64,000 bases of DNA from Burkholderia aenigmatica (GTDB lineage Bacteria > Pseudomonadota > Gammaproteobacteria > Burkholderiales > Burkholderiaceae), in NCBI RefSeq assembly GCF_902499175.1, contig NZ_CABVQC010000046.1:1-64000 (forward strand), read 5' to 3'. Of the stretch, positions 1 to 8,972 are shown piece by piece; position 1 is the first letter of the stretch; the number at the start of each line of letters is the position of its first letter. Below the pieces are notes generated by a model. The model saw only the letters and a list, made by a program, of their open reading frames with translations, ran no database searches and was not told the DNA's origin. Made by a program: the position numbers and the translations under genes.

Positions 1-1
1 T

Positions 2-166
2 CGCTTTCAATGCGTGCAACAATTACCCGGTGAAACTTATCTCGCAAAACGAGCCGCTTTTATCGCGGCGCGCTTCAACGTACTGACCGCGCCACCGGTG
101 CCTGACTGGCCGGGCCCGCACGCGCCCTACCCGTTCCCGGACAGCATTCCGCATCGCACCGAATGA
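2..166 (+). CDS. 3' end of an unidentified gene (partial)
   Basis: An open frame enters from the left edge and ends at a TGA at 164-166, giving 54 C-terminal residues that finish in PDSIPHRTE. The tail is proline-rich and shows no domain I recognise. The next gene lies on the other strand and ends 40 bp away, so this would be a convergent pair. The frame being open for the whole stretch with ordinary residue composition supports a real gene end, but 165 bp is short and the upstream part is not visible. Confidence 0.45.
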   Translation, partial: RFQCVQQLPGETYLAKRAAFIAARFNVLTAPPVPDWPGPHAPYPFPDSIPHRTE

Positions 167-206
167 ATGCGCGGGACGCCGCGCGCCGCCTCGCCCGCTC
201 GCTCTC

Positions 207-1109
207 TCAGGCCATCAACGCCCGCACGAAGTCGAGAAACACGCGCACCTTCGCCGAAACGAGATTGGACGCGTGGTGATACGCGTAGAGCGGAAACGTC
301 TCGTCCGCCCACGCCGGCAACAGCAGCACCAGCCGCCCGTCGGCAAGGATGTCGCGCGCATAGAGTTCCAGCAGCTGCGCGATCCCAGCGCCGCCCAGGC
401 ACGCGCCGAGCAGCATCCCCGTATCGTTGACCATCAGCCGGCCGGCCGCATCGAACGGCACCACCTCCTCGCCGCGATGGAATTCCCATTCGAACGGCCG
501 CCCCGTCACCGGATCGCGGATCAGCACGCAACGATGCCCATCCGCGAGATCCCGCGGGTGCCGCGGCTCGCCATGACGCGCGACATAGGCCGCCGACGCG
601 CAGGTGAGCACGCGCGTTTCCAGCAGCAACCGCGCACGGTATGAGGACGGTTCCGGAATGCCGAACCGCACCGCCACGTCGAACCCGTCGGCGACGAGGT
701 CGCCCATCCGGTCGCGCACGCTGATCTCGACGGACAGGTCGGGAAAGCGGTCGAGAAACTCCGCCATCTTCGGCGCCAGCACGTAGTGGCCGAAAGTCGC
801 GTCGACATTGACGCGCAACCGCCCCCTGACACGCGCCTTCGACTGGCCGGCGTCGATCGCCGCCTCCTCGATGCCGGCCAGCAGCGGCGCGACCGCCTCA
901 TAGAAGCGCCGCCCTTCGTCGGTCAGCGTGATCGCGCGCGCCGTGCGGTTGAAGATCCGGATGCCGACGCGCTCTTCCAGCCGGGCAACGGCGCGGCTCA
1001 CCGCCGGCTGCGTCAACCCCATCGCCTCGCCGGCGCGCGCGAAGGTGCCGGCCTCGATCACCGCCGAGAGCACGCCGATGCCGCTCAAAAGTCTGCTGTC
1101 GAATGCCAT
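207..1109 (-). CDS. LysR-family transcriptional regulator
   Basis: This 300-residue protein has the usual LysR length. A winged helix-turn-helix lies at about residues 5-65 (GTFARAGEAMGLTQPAVSRA, then RLEERVG), followed by a periplasmic-binding-protein-like effector domain from about 90 to 295. It is transcribed away from a dehydrogenase gene that starts 117 bp off on the other strand. That is the classic LysR arrangement in which the regulator controls its divergent neighbour, so it probably regulates the two dehydrogenases at 1227-2904. The effector cannot be read from sequence. Confidence 0.93.
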   Translation of the reverse strand: MAFDSRLLSGIGVLSAVIEAGTFARAGEAMGLTQPAVSRAVARLEERVGIRIFNRTARAITLTDEGRRFYEAVAPLLAGIEEAAIDAGQSKARVRGRLRVNVDATFGHYVLAPKMAEFLDRFPDLSVEISVRDRMGDLVADGFDVAVRFGIPEPSSYRARLLLETRVLTCASAAYVARHGEPRHPRDLADGHRCVLIRDPVTGRPFEWEFHRGEEVVPFDAAGRLMVNDTGMLLGACLGGAGIAQLLELYARDILADGRLVLLLPAWADETFPLYAYHHASNLVSAKVRVFLDFVRALMA

Positions 1110-1226
1110 GAGACATACTTTCAGTCATTCTTGATCTGATCATTATTCATTATTTTTATTGAACGAGGGCGCCTACATTAGTCCTGTCGCCGGATCGCAC
1201 GGCACTCACGAACCAAGGAGCAGGAC
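1110..1226. promoter_or_regulatory. Divergent promoter region, LysR / SDR
   Basis: This 117-bp gap separates the LysR start from the first dehydrogenase start. Its middle (about 1125-1165) is strikingly AT-rich (ATTATTCATTATTTTTATTG) in a GC-rich neighbourhood, as expected for overlapping divergent promoters and a LysR operator. The dehydrogenase has a good ribosome site (AAGGAG at 1216-1221). Confidence 0.5.
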
Positions 1227-1964
1227 ATGAGCACATCGGAACAGGTCGCCCTCGTCACGGGCTCGTCGCGCGGCATCGGTGCGGAAATCGCCCGTCGTCT
1301 CGCCCACGACGGTTTCAGGGTCGTCGTGAACTACGCCGGTGGCGCCGGCCCCGCGCAGGAAGTGGTCGACGCGATCGTCGCCGGTGGCGGCACGGCCGTC
1401 GCGGTGCAGGCGGACGTCGCCGATCCGGCGGCCGTGGCCGCCCTGTTCGACGCGGCCGAGCAGGCATTCGGCCGGATCGACGTGGTCGTCAACAGCGCGG
1501 GCGTGATGAAGCTCGCCCCCCTTGCCGAGTTCGACGACGCAGCGTTCGACCAGACCGTCGCGATCAACCTGAAGGGGGCGTTCAACGTCAGCCGAGAGGC
1601 GGCGAAGCGCGTGCGCGACGGCGGCCGCATCGTCAACCTGACATCGAGCGTGATCGGCATGCGCCTGCCGACCTACGGCGTGTACATCGCGACCAAGGCC
1701 GCCGTCGAGGGCATGACGCAGGTGCTCGCACAGGAGATGCGCGGCCGCTGCATCAGCGTGAACGCGGTCGCGCCGGGGCCGGTCGCGACCGAGTTGTTCC
1801 TGCACGGCAAGAGCGCCGAACTCGTCGACCGGATGGCGAAGATGAACCCGCTGGAGCGGCTCGGCCAGCCCGCAGACATCGCCAGCGTCGTCGCGTTCCT
1901 CGCCGGCCCCGACGGCGCATGGGTCAACGGCCAGATCCTGCGCGCGAACGGCGGCATGTGCTGA
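1227..1964 (+). CDS. Short-chain dehydrogenase/reductase (SDR)
   Basis: A 245-residue classical SDR. It has the cofactor glycine motif TGSSRGIG at residues 11-18, NSAG at 89-92, the catalytic serine region near 140 and the YxxxK pair Tyr153/Lys157. An arginine just after the second beta strand (Arg31) suggests NADP(H) preference. It resembles 3-oxoacyl-ACP-reductase-like enzymes, but nothing nearby implies fatty acid synthesis. A second SDR follows after 40 bp, probably in the same transcript, and the divergent LysR is the likely regulator. The substrate is unknown. Confidence 0.93.
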   Translation: MSTSEQVALVTGSSRGIGAEIARRLAHDGFRVVVNYAGGAGPAQEVVDAIVAGGGTAVAVQADVADPAAVAALFDAAEQAFGRIDVVVNSAGVMKLAPLAEFDDAAFDQTVAINLKGAFNVSREAAKRVRDGGRIVNLTSSVIGMRLPTYGVYIATKAAVEGMTQVLAQEMRGRCISVNAVAPGPVATELFLHGKSAELVDRMAKMNPLERLGQPADIASVVAFLAGPDGAWVNGQILRANGGMC

Positions 1965-2004
1965 CCGGCCGCCTGCCGCGCCTGCCTCTTACCGGAGATC
2001 GATC

Positions 2005-2904
2005 ATGAACGAAGTCATCCTCGTCACGGGCGCGTCCAGCGGCTTCGGCCTGCTGACCGCCCAGGCACTCGCCCGCGCCGGCCATACCGTGTACGCGTCG
2101 ATGCGCGAAAGCACCGGCCGCAACGCGCCACGCGTCGCCGCCGTCGCCGCCTACGCGCAGGAGCACGGCGTCGACCTGCGCACCGTCGAGCTCGATGTCG
2201 GTGACGACGCGTCCGTCGGTGCCGCCATCGATCGTGTGATCGCGGACACCAGCCGCCTCGACGTCATCGTCCACAATGCCGGCCACATGGTGTTCGGCCC
2301 GGCCGAAGCGTTCACGCCCGAGCAGATCGCCCAGCTCTACGACATCAACGTCGTGTCGACCCAGCGCGTCAACCGCGCGGCGCTGCCGCACCTGCGCCGC
2401 CAGGGCCGCGGCCTGCTCGTCTGGGTGTCGTCGTCGTCCGCGCGCGGCGGTACGCCGCCGTTCCTCGCCCCCTACTTCGCCGCGAAAGCCGCGATGGATT
2501 CGCTCGCGGTGTCCTATGCGGCCGAACTCGCCCGCTGGGGCATCGAGACGTCGATCGTCGTGCCGGGCGCCTTCACCCAGGGCACGAATCACTTCGCCCA
2601 CGCAGGCAAGCCAGCCGACGCAGCCGTTCAGGCCGCCTACGTCGACGGCCCCTACGCGGGCGTCGCCGAGCAGGCACTGCAGGGCCTCGCCGCGCTCGAA
2701 CCGACGGACGCCGATGCCGGCACCGTCGCAACCGCGATTGCCGACATCGTCGCCGCGCCAGCCGGCAAGCGCCCGTACCGCGTGTTCGTCGATCCGTCGC
2801 AGGATGGCGCGGAGGAAGTGTTCCGCGTCGGCGACCGCGTCCGCCGCGAGATGTTCAGGAGCATCGGCCTCGCCGACCTGCTCGCGGCCCGCGTCGCCGG
2901 CTGA
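2005..2904 (+). CDS. SDR-family oxidoreductase
   Basis: A 299-residue SDR with TGASSGFG at residues 8-15, NAG at 91-93, a serine cluster at 142-145 and YFAAK giving Tyr157/Lys161. It is longer than a classical SDR, with an extra C-terminal region of about 40 residues. The GFG variant of the glycine motif and this length are typical of SDRs annotated as short-chain alcohol or retinol-type dehydrogenases. It follows the previous SDR closely and probably shares its promoter. The substrate cannot be named. Confidence 0.92.
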   Translation: MNEVILVTGASSGFGLLTAQALARAGHTVYASMRESTGRNAPRVAAVAAYAQEHGVDLRTVELDVGDDASVGAAIDRVIADTSRLDVIVHNAGHMVFGPAEAFTPEQIAQLYDINVVSTQRVNRAALPHLRRQGRGLLVWVSSSSARGGTPPFLAPYFAAKAAMDSLAVSYAAELARWGIETSIVVPGAFTQGTNHFAHAGKPADAAVQAAYVDGPYAGVAEQALQGLAALEPTDADAGTVATAIADIVAAPAGKRPYRVFVDPSQDGAEEVFRVGDRVRREMFRSIGLADLLAARVAG

Positions 2905-2934
2905 TCCGCTGCGCGCCGGACACGCCGGCGCGCA

Positions 2935-3825
2935 TCAAGCTTGCTCGCAGAACCCGAGGATCGCGTCGGCGACCGCCGCCGGCGCCTCACGCTGCGGAAA
3001 GTGGCCGACGCCGTCCAGCACCTGCCGGGCGTAGCGCCCCGCAAAGCATCGCTCGCGTCCGGCCGAACTGTCCGGATGATTGCAGGTGTCCGCGCCGCCA
3101 TGCAGCACGAGCGTCGGCACCGCCAGCACCGGCGCGGGATTCAGACGCGCATCGTCGTCGGCATAGGCCGGCGTGCCCGGTGCGAATCCCCAACGATGCC
3201 GGTACGAATGCAGGACGACGTCGATCCAGTCGGGCCCGTCGAATGCAGCGGCGGCCGCGTCGAAGTCGCTGTCGAGATACCAGCCCGGCGGCGACCAGGT
3301 GTCCCACATCAAGCGGGCAAACGCGCGGCGATCGTCGCGCAACGCCTGCTCGCCGCGCGGCGTCGCCATGAACCAGTGATACCAGTAGTTGCGCGCCTGC
3401 TGCAGCGACAGCGGCTGTCCCGGATCGTTGGTGCCGTACCCGACCGACAGCATCACGAGATGCGATGCGGCGGCGTCGCGCAGCCCGCACGCGTTCGCGG
3501 CCGCCCGCGCGCCCCAGTCGTGCCCGACCAGCACGGGCCGCTCGATGCCAAGCACATCGACGAAGTCGAGCAGGTCGCGTCCGAGCGCCGCGAGCTGGCC
3601 GCTGCGCGGTACGGATGCGTCGCGAAAGCGGGTCGGCGCAAAACCGCGCAGTGCGGGCGCGAGCACGCGATAGCCGCGCGCGGCGAGCGCCGCCGCCACC
3701 GCGTCCCAGCCGACCGGGCTGTCCGGCCAGCCATGCAGCAGCACGGCCACGCGCTCGCCGTGCGGGTTCCATTCGAGATAGGCAATGTCGAGCGACGCGG
3801 TCGTCGCATGCGCATAGGTCGTCAT
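2935..3825 (-). CDS. Alpha/beta hydrolase, epoxide hydrolase-like
   Basis: This 296-residue alpha/beta-hydrolase has the oxyanion motif HGWP at residues 31-34 and a nucleophile elbow GHDWGA at 101-106. The nucleophile would be Asp103, not serine, as in epoxide hydrolases and haloalkane dehalogenases. The catalytic histidine is in GVGHFPQ near the C-terminus. Two tyrosines of the cap domain, expected in epoxide hydrolases, cannot be assigned with certainty. It is divergent from a LysR gene 106 bp away, its likely regulator, and converges on the SDR pair. Confidence 0.88.
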   Translation of the reverse strand: MTTYAHATTASLDIAYLEWNPHGERVAVLLHGWPDSPVGWDAVAAALAARGYRVLAPALRGFAPTRFRDASVPRSGQLAALGRDLLDFVDVLGIERPVLVGHDWGARAAANACGLRDAAASHLVMLSVGYGTNDPGQPLSLQQARNYWYHWFMATPRGEQALRDDRRAFARLMWDTWSPPGWYLDSDFDAAAAAFDGPDWIDVVLHSYRHRWGFAPGTPAYADDDARLNPAPVLAVPTLVLHGGADTCNHPDSSAGRERCFAGRYARQVLDGVGHFPQREAPAAVADAILGFCEQA

Positions 3826-3931
3826 CGTGTACTCCGTTGGGTCGATCCGAGTGCACGATGGTAGGCAATTCTTTCATCACGATTCGCGGAGTATCATCGT
3901 TTATTCTTCGAGTATCACGTTGAATTGATCC

Positions 3932-4828
3932 ATGGAGCCGCTGACTGATCCCGCGTCGACCTCGCTCGACATCACGCTGCTGCGCACCTTCCTCGAAGTC
4001 GTCGACAGCCGCGGCTTCGCGCCGGCCGCGGAACGGCTCGCGCTGACGCCGTCCGCCGTCAGCGGCCACATCAAGCGGCTCGAGCAGGCGGCCGGCACGG
4101 TGCTGCTCGCGCGCACGACCCGCCGCATCGCGCTCACACCGGCCGGCGACACGCTGTACGCATACGCGCGCAACATCGTCGACATGGAGCGCGAAGTGCG
4201 CGCGAGGCTGCGCGGCGCGCCGGCGCACGGGCCGCTGCGAGTCGGCGCGTCCGAAGATTTCGCGGGCGCGTGGCTGCCGCATGTGCTGCGCACGTTTCGC
4301 GACCGCCACCCGCGCACGTCGATCGAGCTGAAGGTCGGCATCACCGCATCGTTGCTGCGCGAGCAGACGCTTGGCCGGCTCGACGTCGTGTTCGGCAAGC
4401 AGTGCCGGCAGGTCGACACGCCGGGTGAACTGCTTTGGGAAGAACCCCTCGTGTGGGCGTTCGCGTCGGATTGCACGCTCGACGCAGGCGGCGACGTGCC
4501 GCTCGCACTGTTTCCGCAGCCGTGCGTCTATCGGGAAGCCGCCGTCGCGGCACTCGCCGCCGCGCTGCGGCCGTTCCGCGTGCTGTTCGAAAGCAGCAGC
4601 ATGGCCGGCTGCGTGTCGGCCGCGCTCGCGGGCTTCGCGGTCACCGCGCTGGCGCGCAGCCAGCTGCGCGACGGCCTGCGTGAATGCGGGCCGCAGGACG
4701 GTCTGCCGGCACTACCGGCTGCGCGCTTCTACGCGTTCGCGGCGAAACCGGATGGCGCCGGCGCGGCATTGATCGACGTGGTGCGGGAAACCGGGCGCAG
4801 CCGGCAGTTCGCGGCGCCGCCCGGCTGA
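3932..4828 (+). CDS. LysR-family transcriptional regulator
   Basis: A 298-residue LysR protein. The winged helix-turn-helix is at about residues 14-72 (GFAPAAERLALTPSAVSGHI, then RLEQAAG), with a substrate-binding domain after residue 95. It lies back to back with the hydrolase gene and is its most likely regulator. It converges with another LysR gene 40 bp downstream. Confidence 0.92.
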   Translation: MEPLTDPASTSLDITLLRTFLEVVDSRGFAPAAERLALTPSAVSGHIKRLEQAAGTVLLARTTRRIALTPAGDTLYAYARNIVDMEREVRARLRGAPAHGPLRVGASEDFAGAWLPHVLRTFRDRHPRTSIELKVGITASLLREQTLGRLDVVFGKQCRQVDTPGELLWEEPLVWAFASDCTLDAGGDVPLALFPQPCVYREAAVAALAAALRPFRVLFESSSMAGCVSAALAGFAVTALARSQLRDGLRECGPQDGLPALPAARFYAFAAKPDGAGAALIDVVRETGRSRQFAAPPG

Positions 4829-4868
4829 AACAGGTGCGACGGCGCGTGACGCTAACCGGCCGCGCCGG

Positions 4869-5789
4869 TCAGTCGCCCTCCCCGCCCTTCGTCAGCGCGC
4901 TCGCCATCAGTTCTCCGAACCACTCGATGAACGCATTGAGCCGCCTCGACCGGTGCCGGCGATGCGGATAGACGGCCGACACATCCATCGGCGCAGCGCG
5001 GTGGCCGGGCATCACGTCGACGAGTGCGCCGCTGTCGAGCAGATGCGCGACGTCGAAGCGCGGAATCTGGATCAGCCCCATCCCCGCGATGCAGCTGGCG
5101 ATATAGGTTTCGGCGTTGTTGACGATCACGCGGCTCGGCAGCGCGAGTGTGTGCCGCTGGCCATCCGCGCAGTATTCCCAGTCGAGCTCGCGCCCGGTCG
5201 TCGGCGACGCATAACCGATCGCCCAGTGTCCGTGCGCGAGCGCATCCGGATGCTCGGGCACGCCGCATTCGCGCAGATAGTCGGGGCTCGCGCAGTTGAT
5301 CAGCGTGAACTGTCCGAGCGGCCGCACGACGAGGCTGCTGTCCGCGAGCCGCCCGACGCGGATCGCGCAGTCGACGCCCTCCTGGACCAGATCGATTGAA
5401 CGATCCGTCGAGCCGAGCGCCAGTTGCAGCTTCGGGTAGCGGCGAAACAGCGACGGCAGCGCGGGCGCCACCATGCGGCGCGCAATCCGGCTCGGCACGT
5501 CGACGTTCAGCCGGCCGATCACGTCGCGGTCGCGGCGGCGGAACAGGCGGTCGAGTTCGTCGGCCTCCGCGAGCAGGCGCCGGCCGCGTTCGAGCAGCAG
5601 CGCACCGTCGGCAGTCAGCTGCACCTGGCGCGTCGTGCGATGCAGGAGGCGCGTGCCGAGCCCCGTCTCGAGCTGCTGGACGGCCGCCGACACGGTCGCG
5701 CGCGGCACGTCGAGCGCATGCGCGGCCTTGATGAAGCTGCCCATCTCGGCAACCTGCAGGAAGATTCTGACCTGATCCAGCTTGTCCAT
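4869..5789 (-). CDS. LysR-family transcriptional regulator
   Basis: The protein is 306 residues if started at the ATG at 5787-5789 (MDKLDQVRIFLQVAEMGSF), which puts the helix-turn-helix at the normal distance from the N-terminus. An upstream in-frame ATG would add 40 arginine-rich residues unlike any LysR start, so I reject it. The HTH shows FIKAAHALDVPRATVSAAVQ. The sequence is of the CrgA/DmlR type (RLLHRTTRQVQLT), a group often next to dehydrogenases. The SDR gene 5956-6729 lies upstream on the same strand, 166 bp away. Confidence 0.9.
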   Translation of the reverse strand: MDKLDQVRIFLQVAEMGSFIKAAHALDVPRATVSAAVQQLETGLGTRLLHRTTRQVQLTADGALLLERGRRLLAEADELDRLFRRRDRDVIGRLNVDVPSRIARRMVAPALPSLFRRYPKLQLALGSTDRSIDLVQEGVDCAIRVGRLADSSLVVRPLGQFTLINCASPDYLRECGVPEHPDALAHGHWAIGYASPTTGRELDWEYCADGQRHTLALPSRVIVNNAETYIASCIAGMGLIQIPRFDVAHLLDSGALVDVMPGHRAAPMDVSAVYPHRRHRSRRLNAFIEWFGELMASALTKGGEGD

Positions 5790-5955
5790 CGGCGGGGAAC
5801 GTAAGTTCGGACGATCGTCGCCGCCGGCCGTCGCACGTCGCGGCAAGGTCCGGCGGTACAGAAAAAACGGGCGCGCAGCCGCGAGGCCGCGCACCCGTCC
5901 ATTGTCCACGCAAACGCGCCATTGCGGTGCGCTGCGCGGCCCGTTGCCGGGTCGG

Positions 5956-6729
5956 TTACTTGGTCGTATAGCCGCCGTTGATCAGGATCGTCTGACCCGT
6001 GATCCACCAGCCGTCGGTGACGAGATGGCGGATGAACGGCACGACGTCCTCGATGTCGGTGAGGCCCGTCTTGCTGAACGGCGACAGCGCGGCCGCCGTC
6101 TTGTGATACGCGACCGCATCGGCGCCCTCGGCCGGGTAGAAGAACGGCGTGTCCATCGGGCCCGGCCCGACGGCCGTCACCGAGATCCCGCGCGCCCCGT
6201 ATTCCTTCGACGCCGCGCGCGTGAAATGCTCGACCGGCGCCTTCGACCCTTCGTACGCCGCATAGAACGGCGTGAATGCGCCGAGCAGCGACGTCACGAG
6301 CGTGACGAGCTTGCCGTGATCCTCGAGGTGCCGCCCCGCTTCCTTGATGAAGAAGAACGCCGACTTGCTGTTGACCGCGAACATCTCGTCGTACTCGGCC
6401 TCGCTGATCTCGGTGAACGGCTTCTTCAGCACCTTGCCGACCGTGTTGATCGCGATGTCGATCTTGCCGAAGCGCTGCTTCGCGTCGTCGAACAGCTTCT
6501 CGACCGCGGCGGCCGTCGTCAGGTCGCCCTGGAACGTGGCGGCTTCCGCGCCGGCCGCGCGCACCGCGGCGGCCGTCTCTTCGGCCTGCGCCTGCGATGC
6601 GGCGCTGTTGTAATGAATCGCCACCGCCTTCGCGCCGTGGCTCGCCAGATCCCGCGCGATCAAGCCACCGAGATTCTTTGCGCCGCCTGCGATCAGGACG
6701 ACCTTGCCTGCGAGCGTATGAGTTGCCAC
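5956..6729 (-). CDS. SDR-family oxidoreductase
   Basis: This 257-residue SDR begins with a GTG (6727-6729) preceded by AGGAGT at good spacing. Its cofactor motif is an atypical GGAKNLGG at residues 15-22, the active site has serine near 147 and Tyr159/Lys163 (YEGSK), and it ends in a typical GQTILINGGY tail. The NLGG form is typical of a subgroup acting on unknown substrates. It is followed by a LysR gene on the same strand. Confidence 0.9.
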   Translation of the reverse strand: MATHTLAGKVVLIAGGAKNLGGLIARDLASHGAKAVAIHYNSAASQAQAEETAAAVRAAGAEAATFQGDLTTAAAVEKLFDDAKQRFGKIDIAINTVGKVLKKPFTEISEAEYDEMFAVNSKSAFFFIKEAGRHLEDHGKLVTLVTSLLGAFTPFYAAYEGSKAPVEHFTRAASKEYGARGISVTAVGPGPMDTPFFYPAEGADAVAYHKTAAALSPFSKTGLTDIEDVVPFIRHLVTDGWWITGQTILINGGYTTK

Positions 6730-6908
6730 GGTTGACTCCTTTTCTCGTTGAACGAAGCTTGGAGTGTAGGCACGCGCGACGCGCCGGTCAGCCGGCCGCG
6801 GCTGGATGGATTATCCAGAAAAGCGATCCAATCGCATCGACACAGTGCAGCCTGCCGCACCGACAACCGCGCCGGAATCCGGGCTCGATTCCGCGCAAGC
6901 CGGCCGGC

Positions 6909-7409
6909 TCAGCGCGCGTACAGCGCCGCGTCGATCTTGCCGAGCAGCCACTGCATGCCGGCCAGATGCTGCTGATCGTGGCTGCACAGGTAGTGGACGA
7001 GCCCGCGCACGGTCAGCGAACCGTAGCCGTCGAACTCCCCGGTGCGCGCGAGCTGTTCCGGCGTGAGGCGCGACACGAGGTCCAGCGTCTCGCGCCGTGC
7101 TTCGCGGATCGCCGCGAGCACGTCGGACGCATACGCGTCGTTGTAGCGGCGCTCGATCGCGAGCGCGTCGCCATCGATCGACACGAGCAGCGGCCGATCC
7201 TCGTCGAGCATCCGCCGCAGCCGCACGTGATAGCCGTCGATCTCGATGTCACGCACGTGGCAGAGCTGCCCGAGCGGCGAAAAGTGCTCGCTCGGGATCC
7301 CGGCCCAGTCGTCGGGCGTCCAGCGCGCATAGCCGTCGGGGACGGCCGCGAAATGGGCTTCGAGCAGACGGGGGAAATCGGCGAGTGCATCGAGCGTCGT
7401 CGGATTCAT
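6909..7409 (-). CDS. DinB-family protein (putative metal-dependent hydrolase)
   Basis: A 166-residue four-helix-bundle protein of the DinB/YfiT type, started at the ATG at 7407-7409. Three histidines fit the family's metal site: His51 in HVRDIE, and His144 and His148 in SHDQQH. Family members are often thiol- or nucleophile-dependent transferases, but most have no proven reaction. It lies alone between an SDR and copC, with no clear partner. Confidence 0.82.
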   Translation of the reverse strand: MNPTTLDALADFPRLLEAHFAAVPDGYARWTPDDWAGIPSEHFSPLGQLCHVRDIEIDGYHVRLRRMLDEDRPLLVSIDGDALAIERRYNDAYASDVLAAIREARRETLDLVSRLTPEQLARTGEFDGYGSLTVRGLVHYLCSHDQQHLAGMQWLLGKIDAALYAR

Positions 7410-7472
7410 GCGGGACTCCCAGTCGGATAGAGGCGGCGGCAGCCCTGGCACGGGCCTGCGGCCGCCGTTGCG

Positions 7473-7847
7473 TCACTTCACGCTGAAGCCGTACGCGCCC
7501 TGCGTGCGGTGTCCGTCGGTCGCGACGGCCACCCATTTCACCGTATAGGTGCCGGTGCCGATCGCCGTGAGCGGCACCGTCATCCGCTTGCGGTTCGACG
7601 CGTCGATACGCGCACGGCCGTCCGACACCGTCTTGCCGTCGTCGGCGACGACGACGATCGAGCTGAACGCCGGCTCCAGCGGCTCGGTGAAGTCGATCGT
7701 GACGGCGGCCGGTGTGGCATCCACCGTCGCGCCCGCCGCCGGGTCGCTCTTCGCGAGGTGGGCGTGCGCGAACGCGGCCGACGAAACGGTCGCGGCGAGG
7801 ATGAAGGCAGCAGCCTTGCGGCCGAACGGGTACGAAGCGAAAGGCAT
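7473..7847 (-). CDS. copC: Periplasmic copper-binding protein CopC
   Basis: A 124-residue exported protein. A signal peptide (about residues 1-27, ending AAFA) precedes a mature N-terminus beginning His-Ala-His. The CopC beta-barrel includes TIDFTEPLEPAF and DGHRTQGAY. After cleavage the first residue is His28, and Asp111 and His113 sit near the C-terminus. That matches the His1/Asp/His Cu(II) site of CopC proteins. The methionine-rich Cu(I) loop of plasmid-borne CopC is absent, so it probably binds Cu(II) only. No copD lies beside it. The start overlaps the divergent promoter region with rsuA. Confidence 0.9.
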   Translation of the reverse strand: MPFASYPFGRKAAAFILAATVSSAAFAHAHLAKSDPAAGATVDATPAAVTIDFTEPLEPAFSSIVVVADDGKTVSDGRARIDASNRKRMTVPLTAIGTGTYTVKWVAVATDGHRTQGAYGFSVK

Positions 7848-7961
7848 GGACTTTCCGTGAAGAATGAACGGGCGCCGCGCCCCGCGCGGCGTACCGGCAG
7901 CTTACCAGCGCATGCGCGTTCCTGCCGGTCGCGCGCCGCCGCTTGATAGAATGCGCGCGCT

Positions 7962-8678
7962 ATGGATCTCGAAAGCATTCTCTACACTCAGGGCTTCGGC
8001 TCGCGCCGCCAGTGCCGCGGCCTGATCGAAGCGGGCCGCGTCACCGTGGCGGGCGCCAGCGCGACCGATCCCGACGCCGCGTTCGATACCGACGGCCTCG
8101 TGTTCTCGGTCGACGATACTGCGTGGCCGTTCCACGCGCACGCGTATCTCGCGCTCAACAAGCCGGCCGGCTACGAGTGTTCGCGCGATCCGCAACACCA
8201 CGCGAGCGTGTTCAGCCTGCTGCCCGCGCCGCTCATCGCGCGCGGCGTGCAGTGCGTCGGACGCCTCGACCAGGACACGACGGGCCTGCTGCTGCTGTCC
8301 GACGACGGCCAGTTCGTGCACGCGTACACGTCGCCGAAGCGCAAGGTGCCGAAGACCTACGTGGCGACCGTGCGCCACCCGCTCGACGACACGCAGTTGA
8401 ACACGCTGCGCACCGGTGTGCTGCTTCACGGCGAGCCGAAGCCGATCGCGGCGGTCGCAGCCGACGCGCGCGACACGCACGCACTCGCGCTGACCGTCCT
8501 CGAAGGCAAGTATCACCAGGTCAAGCGCATGGTCGCGGCGGCGAGCAATCGCGTCGAAGCGCTGCATCGCGAAAGCATCGGCGGTTTCGCGCTGCCGGAC
8601 GATCTCGCACCGGGTGCGTGGCGCTGGCTCAATGACGCCGACCTTTCAGCATTACGCAATCCGGTCAAAACCCTGTAA
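7962..8678 (+). CDS. rsuA: 16S rRNA pseudouridine(516) synthase RsuA
   Basis: This 238-residue protein has an N-terminal S4 RNA-binding domain (about residues 1-50, SRRQCRGLIEAGRVTV) and an RsuA-type catalytic domain. The catalytic aspartate is Asp103 in GRLDQDTTGLLLLS. LNKPAGYECS and KYHQVKRM are typical of the RsuA branch. The family converts U516 of 16S rRNA to pseudouridine. It has its own promoter region shared with copC. A second RsuA-superfamily enzyme of the RluE type lies at 49708. Confidence 0.9.
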   Translation: MDLESILYTQGFGSRRQCRGLIEAGRVTVAGASATDPDAAFDTDGLVFSVDDTAWPFHAHAYLALNKPAGYECSRDPQHHASVFSLLPAPLIARGVQCVGRLDQDTTGLLLLSDDGQFVHAYTSPKRKVPKTYVATVRHPLDDTQLNTLRTGVLLHGEPKPIAAVAADARDTHALALTVLEGKYHQVKRMVAAASNRVEALHRESIGGFALPDDLAPGAWRWLNDADLSALRNPVKTL

Positions 8679-8786
8679 GGGAAAATCCGCACGACCGTTC
8701 GACGCCCGGCCGCATCTCGGCCGCATGTTCCCCCGCTATACTGAAATCACAAGCTGTAAGAGAACAGCGATGCAGGGGGAGACATC

Positions 8787-8972
8787 ATGAACAGCCATAG
8801 TTTCGAACTGTCGTATGTGATGATCGCGTTCGCGGTCGTCGGTGTCATCGTGATCGGCGGGCTGCTGGCCGCGATGCGCATGAAGCACAAATATCATCCG
8901 AACCTGATTGGCGCGCTGATCGGCGCGCTGCTGTGCTTCCTGCTGATCGAGGCGTTACCGGCGCTCACCTGA
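8787..8972 (+). CDS. Small two-helix membrane protein, unknown
   Basis: A 61-residue protein with two predicted membrane helices (about residues 9-29 and 40-58) joined by a short basic loop (RMKHKYHPN). It has a strong ribosome site (AGGGGGAG, 8 nt before the ATG), and a TATACT -10-like box lies about 45 bp upstream. No family is recognised. Its last 18 bp overlap the 3' end of the convergent epimerase gene. Confidence 0.72.
   Translation: MNSHSFELSYVMIAFAVVGVIVIGGLLAAMRMKHKYHPNLIGALIGALLCFLLIEALPALT

Noticed and set aside
5790-5909. Longer LysR start adding 40 residues to the gene at 4869
   Set aside because: The extra residues are arginine-rich and unlike LysR N-termini; the ATG at 5787-5789 gives the normal HTH position.
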